Of a stretch of DNA of 64,000 bases, positions 56,275-64,000 are shown in pieces (position 1 is the stretch's first letter; every line of letters starts with the position of its first letter). A program made the translations under genes and the position numbers. Source of the DNA: Haliotis asinina (taxonomy: Eukaryota > Mollusca > Gastropoda > Lepetellida > Haliotidae); the NCBI RefSeq assembly GCF_037392515.1, contig NC_090290.1:1975478-2039477 (forward strand), written 5' to 3'. Below the pieces are notes generated by a model that saw only the letters and a list, made by a program, of their open reading frames with translations, did not search any database and was not told the DNA's origin.

Positions 56275-56487
56275 GTAAGTCAACTGTTACATAGCTCTTC
56301 AATTGTACAGTGTTCCGTTGCTTCTGATCTATAAACTACGCCTGTATGTTTGTTTCATGGAACTTCATGCCCCGTGAAGGTCCGGGGTAGAATATGCCTT
56401 CAGCACCCTTTGCTTGCCACAAAAGCCGACTATGCTCGTTGTAAGAGGCGACTAATGGGATCGGGTGAGCTTGCTGACTTAGTAGAG
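55804..56487 (+). mobile_element. Second copies of the two gene B-region SINEs
   Basis: 55804-55962 and 56368-56487 repeat the elements at 43222-43380 and 43786-43905 at the 12,582-bp offset. Confidence 0.65.
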
Positions 56488-56986
56488 GTTTCTAATACAA
56501 TGCAGCTGAGACAAATGTAAGGTAATGGGTCACAATATGATATCAACTCACCAAAGTCTTGGTTTGAGAGTGAGAAAAAGTAACACTGACTGTAACATGG
56601 CGAGCAGTCCGGCAGCAGTAATATTGGTCATGCGTTGACAGAGAGGCAGGCAGGTATGTATATACTCCAGTTAATCCATATGTGTTTCTGTGCCGTCAAC
56701 ACGACAACCAGTCTTGTTATATACATAGTCACTGATTCTTGAGTATTCGAGCACATGTGCCACCATCGCCATTAACATAGGTTTTTCATGACTCCTTGAA
56801 GTACACACAATTAGTTAAGGGAGGCAAATATAGACCTTCCTGTAAGGCCTGCAGCTAAACCAACATTTATGATACGAAATGTGACCCATAATAACTATCA
56901 CTCAAAACTGTAAACATTGTGGCCCAATAATAGTTATCACTTTACCAATAATGCAATATACAGAAAATACACTGTCTTAACAACAT

Positions 56987-57254
56987 AAACAATACATATT
57001 CTATTCAGATTTTCTTTCGTGCCTGCACGCATTTAAACAAATATCATGTAAACATCCAATTTCAATAGAAATTATAGAATTTTCTAATGATCTTGCCACT
57101 GACCAAAACAACGTCTTGGTTACCCCGCCACGTAGGCATTTCTCGTAACTCAATGGCCGATTTTGCTGCGAAGCCAGCACTCAGCAAATCTGTGACACCA
57201 CTTCTTGTTCCATACTCAGATTATACAGCTACAATTATATCTAATATCCGTGAT
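56987..57254 (+). mobile_element. Second copy of the LINE RNase H fragment
   Basis: Repeats 44405-44672. Confidence 0.75.
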
Positions 57255-60200
57255 GAGTGAGTGAGTGAGTTAATATTTAACGTCACATCGGCAGTATTGC
57301 AGCCATATTGTGACGAGACCATTCTTAAAAATGGAATCTATGCATATGATAAAAACCTGTCGACGACGGACAGTAAAACAAATAGAGTATCACAATGAGA
57401 AATAAAACTAGTGTGAAAAGTTAAAACTAATATCCCTATTCAGACAACACAATATAAAAACAGGCTATATAGATCACCAACAACTGAAAGTAGATCACCA
57501 TACTAGGGGCCATGGGGACTTACAGTACTTCTGCTACCTGCATGGTCCCTAGCTGGATTTACACCATCCTCTCAGCTGCTGGTGACTGTATGCAAGATTA
57601 GCCACAATTTAAAATGACAGAAATACTACGACTAAAAAACAGGAAGATCAAATCTGACTTCAAATGTTTTGGGACTTATGTACCCTCTCAGGAGGACAAT
57701 AATTTTACAGTGCCTTAACCCCCCTCGAGGATACAGCCACTAACACTCTAAGTTCCTAATTCGAAATTCCAAGCATAAAATATTTATATATTTACAATTC
57801 ATTTAGCAAATCTAATTCTTTTTAAAATGCAATAATTAAATGAGAACTAACATTATCAAAAAGACCCTTCAAAGTTTTTTAATTAAAATATAAAACGGAG
57901 GATCTTCACCTTTTAATGGATAATCGTGAGTATACCTCGTATGGCCAATGCGACATCGTCGCATAATGACCTCTTCAAATCTGGACTGACAACCCAAGTA
58001 AGTTTATAACCGATATAAGGTTTGATTACATGTAATTTATTTATACCTACCTGGGTGTCCCACTTCTTCTGCATCAGATCACGGATATAAGATCTTATTG
58101 TAGCTTTATAATCAGAGTATGTAATAAGAAGTGGTGTCACAGATTTGTTGAGTGCCGCCTTAGCAGCACGATCGGCCATTGTGTTACCAGAAATGCCTAC
58201 GTGGCCAGTAGCAAGATTATTGTACAATTCAATAATTTCTATTAAAAGTGGATGTTTACAAGAAATGTTTTTAATAGCCTGGAGGCAAGAAAGAGAGTCG
58301 GAATATATTATATAATGTTTACGTTTTGAGTGAGAATGAAGATTTTTATGGATATCAACTTCTTTATGAGAGAACACAACGTTTCGGAGTTAATGCTTAC
58401 TCCTTCATCAGGTGATTGAGAAAGGGATACAGAGGTGTATTTATATGTACAGGTAAAACAATAACAAAGTAACAAGTGGAATGAGTTAACGAAAGCTAGT
58501 ATAAACAAGCACTGATAGGAAGCCGATAGTTAAGATAACAATGATGGAAGCCAATGGTAATGCATTACAGTTGATTGGATATGTTTACATAACATGATTA
58601 CATAACATGATTGGGGATAAGGGTGGAAGCCAATGGTGATACATTACGCATGATAGGATGATGTACATAACACACGATAGGGGGTGAGCATGTTTACATG
58701 AGGATTGGTGATGTACAAACACAAGTATGTACTCGGGTAGATAGGCTATACATGAATTACATAGATAGAATGTACACAGGTAGATGAGATTAATTTATCA
58801 ATAATGTATCACCATTGGCTTCCACCCTTATCCCCAATCATGTTATGTAATCATGTTATGTAAACATATCCAATCAACTGTAATGCATTACCATTGGCTT
58901 CCATCATTGTTATCTTAACTATCGGCTTCCTATCAGTGCTTGTTTATACTAGCTTTCGTTAACTCATTCCACTTGTTACTTTGTTATTGTTTTACCTGTA
59001 CATATAAATACACCTCTGTATCCCTTTCTCAATCACCTGATGAAGGAGTAAGCATTAACTCCGAAACGTTGTGTTCTCTCATAAAGAAGTTGATATCCAT
59101 AAAAATCTTCATTCTTATGTATTTTCACTTCTAAATGACATTCAAAGACTTGATACGTTTTGAGTGTCTTTGAATATATTTAAGAGCTGTTAATATGGCG
59201 TTAGCTTCTGCTGTAAAAATAGAACTATTGTCTGGTAATCTAGAAGATATTGTTCTGGATCCAGTGACAGTAGCACAAGCAACTGCGCCATCGTCCTTGG
59301 GCCCATCTGTAAATAAGGATCTATAATTGCTATATTTATGTTTCAATTGATTATACTCTTGTTTATACTGTAATTCATTCGCTTCTGATTTTTTAAATGT
59401 CGTTAATGTTAGGTCAACTTGTGGCCTAACCAATTGCCAAGGAGGAGAAGAAAGAAGACGGGAAGGCGATATACTTTCCAGGTCTATACTGGCAGAAGAA
59501 ATAAATGGTTTAATTCCGTGCCCAAGAGGTGGAACAAGAGAAGACTTTTTGTTATACAAATCCTCATAAAGCGGATTGAAGACACAGTTATAGGCAGGGT
59601 TAGATTCATTAGAAGATAATTTAGTAATGTATTGTAAAGACAATTTTATACGACGTTGAGTAAGAGATGGTTCATCGGCCTCAACGTAGAGACTATCAAT
59701 AGGTGAAGTTCTGAAAGACCCAAGGCAAAGTCTTCAGCCTTGATGGTGGACAGAATCAAGAAGTTTAAGGTTGCTTTTGCAGGCTCCACCATATAAATCA
59801 AGTTTCGAACGTATGAGTGATCGATACAGGTGTAAGAGGGTTGCTTGATCCTCTCCCCACTTTGAGTTGGAAACAACTTTCAACAAGTCAAGTGCTTTCA
59901 GACATTTAGTTTTAAGTGATTTAATATGTGGTAAAAACGTCAAATGTGAATCAAAGATTAGACCCAAGAACTTGGCTTCCTTCACAACTTTAATGGGAGT
60001 GCCATCTAGAGATAGTTCAGGGTCTTTATGGGGTTTGTATTTACGACAATACTGTATGCAGTTTGTTTTGGATTTAGAAAATTTAAAGCCGTTTTCAAGA
60101 CACCATTTATTTATTTTGTTTAAACACAACTGCAGTTGCCGTTCAATAGTATGCATATTTTTCCTACGACAAGAAATATTTAAATGATCCACAAATAACG

Positions 60201-63200
60201 ACCCATCAATTGAATCGTTTAAAACTTTGGATAAACTATTTATCTTTATGCTAAAAAGTGTAACAGACACAATACTGCCTTGTGGAACACCCTGATCCTG
60301 ATTGTAATGATCAGACAGGGTAGAACCCACGCGGACTTGAAACTGTCTATCATTTGAAAAGTTGGCTATAAATTGAGGTAAACGACCTCGCAAGGCAAAG
60401 TCATGTAAATCCCTCAAAATGCCATATTTCCAGGTTGTGTCATATGCTGTTTCAAGATAAAAAAAAATAAACACAGATTGTTGTTTATTAATTAGTGCAT
60501 TTTTAACAAATGAATCCAGTCGCACTAAATGATCGACAGTACTTCTGTTTTTCCGGAAACCACACTGTATATCTGTGATAAGATTATTTGTTTCCAAGTA
60601 CCAAACAAATCGATTATTTATCATGCGTTCCATGGTCTTGCAAGCACAGCTAGTTAATGAAATCGGACGATAATTGGATGGATCCGTATGATCACGTCCA
60701 GGTTTAGGTAATGGTACTACTATGGCGTCACGCCATGAAGGAGGAAAGTTACCCGATGTCCAAATACCATCACAAATATTTAGGAGAGTTTCCAGACAGG
60801 AGTCTGGTAAATGTTTCAGGAGTTGATAATGGATGTTGTCAGCTGCTGTAGCAGTGTCATGAGGTTGATCAAGAGCAGTATGGAGTTCATGAATAGAAAA
60901 CGTTTCATTATAATCTTCCCCGTTATCAGAATTGAAATTAATAATTTTCTTTTCTTGTTGTTTTTGATATTGCTGAAATTTAGGTGTATAATTTGAAGAG
61001 GAAGAGTGTTTAGCAAGGGTTTCACCCAGTTTATTAGCAATATCTGATTTATCAGTAAGCAATTGATCTCCTTGTTTAAGATGATGGACAGTAGATTTAG
61101 TACCTTTACCTTTGATTTTCTGCACCATGTTCCATACTTTGGACATAGGTGTCAGAGAATTTATTTTGGATACATAATTTTGCCAAGATTGGCGTTTGTT
61201 CTGTTTAAAAGTACGCCGTGCGTTAGCATTTAAAATTTTAAACTTATTTAAATTATGCACCATAGGATGGCGACGGAAATAATGTTCTGCTTTTTTCCTT
61301 GCCTTCCTAGCTTGTTTGCATTTATCGTTGAACCATGGTTTTCTTATGTGTGGAACTACAGAGGACTTTGGTATACACTCATCAGCTATGGAATTCAGTT
61401 CATCGGAAAAGCATTTAATAGCATCAGGAACGTCAATAAAACACAGTGTTTCATATAAAGCCCAGTTAGCCTTTTGAAAATTTCGTCTTGATGATGGAGG
61501 AACATCGGATGGAGTTACAGCTTTTAATACGGTAGAAAAATGGTCACTTCCAGATAGGTCATCGTGGACTGACCATTCGAATTCATTTAGTAGTTCTGAA
61601 TTTGTGAGTGACAAGTCAAGAGCAGAGTAGGTCCCTGTACCAGGATGTAAATATGTGCTGGAACCATCTTTATAAATACACAAATCATTGTCAGAACAAA
61701 AGTCCTCCAACAATTTACCTTTAGTGTTTATATTTACACTACCCCAGAGTGGGTTGTGCCCATTTAAGTCTCCAATTATAATACAGGGCTTTGGGAGTTG
61801 GTCCTATAAAGCTTGAAGATCAGTTTTGGCAAACGTCGAAGATGTCGAAATATAGAGGGAGCATAGCGTAAACGCTACATGTAAAGTAATTCTCACTGCA
61901 ACAGCCTGCATATTAGTATTAAGTGAAACGGGGCTTTGAATAACGTTTTGTCTGACTAGAATGGATGATCCGCCAGTGGCCCTATCACCCGGAGGTGAAA
62001 AACAATGATATGCATTAAATTGACGAAGGTCAAATGTATCTGTTTGTTTTAAATATGTCTTTTGGAGACATAACGCTGAAGGTGTAAAATCTTGGACTAA
62101 TAGCTGTAATCCATGTAAATTAGTCCTCAATCCTCTGCAGTTCCACTGTACAATATTATTGGAATAAACTATCTTTTGAGGGGATTTATTGGGAATCTAC
62201 CCTCGCACTCTTTTGGAGGGCGAAAAGCTATGTGCCCTAGAATGGACGTTTTCAGAAACGTCCATGTCTTCAAGAGACCCGTATTTATTGAACAATTGAA
62301 TTTTGTTCTGTGACCCTTTAGGAGTTCTGCCACTTTGATGTTTTGAAGCATCAGGCTTTGGCTTCGGTTTATTTTTCACAGTTTGTTGACTATCAGCTGT
62401 CGATTGAGACTTTGAGTGTGACTGAGATGATGATTTGTGATCAGAAGACCTTGAGGTACTAGGAAGTGATTCCTCAGTCTGTCATGACATAGCAGGGTAC
62501 AAATGCTGTGGAGAATCGCAATTTACCCAAGTCAAGGTAGTTTGGCAGCCTGTGGTTGATGTTGTTTTAGAGCTAGAACCCGATAATGTTTTTGCTATTG
62601 TTGCATAACAATCTGTAAGATCAGATCTCTTTACCAGTTTTTTGGCCTCGGAAAAAGAGATATTTTGAGTGAATTTTATTTTATTGATCTCCATTTGCTC
62701 TTTCCAAATAGGACACTGTTTAGAAAAGGACGAATGGTCGCCTGAGCAATTGGTACATTTTTTACAATCGTTGTCACAATCTTCTGTTGTGTGTGTCTTC
62801 TCACCACAGTGAGCACACACAACAGGCAATGTGCAAGTATTTACACCGTGTCCATATTTCTGGCATTTAAAACACCTGAGCGGGTTGGGGAAGTAGGTAT
62901 CAACTTGTATGTTACAGTAGCCTGCGTTCACTGATTTTGGAGCATTTGGACATAAGAAAGTAAACAGATACGTATTTGTTTTGACGGTTTCGTTGATTCT
63001 GCAAGTCGAAAAGCGCTTGACATATAATACACCTTGATCCTTCATTTCAGATCCTATATCAAGTTCCGACATGTCATCAAACAATCGATCTCTATCTCTC
63101 ACGATACCGTTACTTGTATTCAAGGTTTTGTGTGCAAGGGGAATGCCCACGAAAGATTTAATATTCATCAGATTTGTTGCCTGCTGCTTTTTCCCGCACT

Positions 63201-64000
63201 CGACTAGCAGGGCACCCGAACGTAGGCGTCTTATGTTCTTCACATCCCCGGCAATGCCTTGAATACCTTTGGATACAGCAAAGGGGTTCAACTTCAAAGG
63301 TTTCTTATCAGGAGTCTCAATCACAATGAAACGTGGCCAATACTCAATCGATGTAGACGGTCTATAGTCAGTATCAACAGGGTCAATATCAAGTGGACGT
63401 TTTGTTTTTTTTTGTTGGAGTTTCATAAGCCATGGTTAGTGTAATACGGTTCATCATCCGAGCTCCCCACCCACCACAGAGTATCACAAGGACAATGCTA
63501 AAGCAAGCGGGCCTCCAGCTTACAGCATCAAGGATACCCGGATGATATACTCCAGCAGAAGAATTAGAAATAATTAGTCTACCAGATTGGCCCATGAGCC
63601 ACCGCCTTCTGGGCATAAGACTCTAGGCAAAAGTTCAGAACTTCAAAAATGCATTTTAAAATTTGAAAAGCTCAATGAACAAATAGGCCAAGACAGAAAG
63701 TAAAAATCCAAATAAAATTTGTGCAATGATATATATCCTCCATGCACAGGGCTTGGCATGACCAGCCGATTGGTCGAACCGGGCCCATTCGACCACCCGT
63801 CTAGGCGAAGTCAGGGCCAAAGTGGTATATTGAGCAACAGGAACACTTTTGCAAACCCCTATTGCTCTCATCCACCAGGATCCCTTCCTCCGCCGACACA
63901 GGGTCGCAACCCACGGCAAACAACAGGTTGGTGGACCAAATATCCCCCCGGGTCCACAAAGGGGGTGTCGGCGAGCTCTTAGCGTTACCCAGCACCCACC
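57255..64000 (-). mobile_element. LINE D second copy, 5' end beyond window
   Basis: Repeats 44673-51418. ORF2 lies at about 57797-62157 (with S for P in SDHFP) and ORF1 at 62197-63433. The window stops inside the 5' ribozyme: its 3' part, P2 3' strand to P3, is at 63967-64000. The three substitutions noted between units all fall inside this element. Confidence 0.88.
58320..59166 (-). mobile_element. Penelope-like insert, second copy, with two hammerheads
   Basis: Repeats 45738-46584: inverted arms 58333-58646 and 58802-59115, hammerheads at 58375-58414 (-) and 59034-59073 (+). Confidence 0.8.

Larger units (their letters stand above)
52864..64000 (+). repeat. Unit 2 of the direct duplication (cut by window end)
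   Basis: 11,137 bp matching 40282-51418. Differences noticed: 46782 c / 59364 t, 48954 g / 61536 a, 50686 a / 63268 t. No indel seen, since every open frame keeps the same offset. Extremely recent duplication or an assembly duplication. Confidence 0.92.

Overview
The window is eukaryotic nuclear DNA: split coding regions with GT/AG introns, poly(A) signals, AT-rich intergenic sequence and dense retroelements. The interspersed repeats (tRNA-derived SINEs ending in ACTC repeats, an endonuclease/RT/RNase H LINE with the same tail, Penelope-like pieces) and the mollusc-like CDK5 suggest a gastropod, perhaps an abalone. That identity rests on remembered repeat consensus sequences, not on a search.

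Layout. (1) 377-9057, +: cyclin-dependent kinase 5 lacking only its first exon, ten exons, with old gypsy-like and DIRS-like remnants, SINEs and local tandem repeats in its introns. One tandem array duplicates the 3' splice site and start of a coding exon. (2) 9.1-16.1 kb: non-coding, with truncated LINE 3' ends and SINE pieces. (3) 16111-23055, -: full-length LINE A with a 10-bp target-site duplication (TSD), broken by a Penelope-like insertion that carries a hammerhead ribozyme. (4) 23.4-26.7 kb, +: a five-coding-exon gene for an unrecognised small secreted protein (gene A). (5) 28633-34653, -: full-length LINE B with a 14-bp TSD. (6) 36.7-43.7 kb, +: a decayed paralogue (gene B) whose first intron holds full-length LINE C (37061-42708, 13-bp TSD). 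(7) 44.4-51.4 kb: a LINE fragment and LINE D (-), which contains a second Penelope-like insertion with two hammerheads in inverted orientation. (8) 52864-64000: a direct second copy of 40282-51418, offset 12,582 bp, with only three substitutions noticed.

The main discovery-type signal is at the LINE 5' ends. All four 5' termini start with GGCACCC, exactly at the TSD boundary where a TSD is visible, and fold as an HDV-like self-cleaving ribozyme. P1, a 3-bp P3, a 7-nt L3, and the GGG/UAAC segment are conserved. P2 differs between copies but stays paired, and the J4/2 position follows the CNRA pattern (CUAA, CCAA, CUGA, CUAA). One locus therefore carries two unrelated self-cleaving ribozyme classes, HDV-like in the LINE and hammerhead in the Penelope-like element nested in it.

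Limits: all calls are by eye. No alignment, folding or database search was run. Splice sites were chosen from reading-frame phase and GT/AG.
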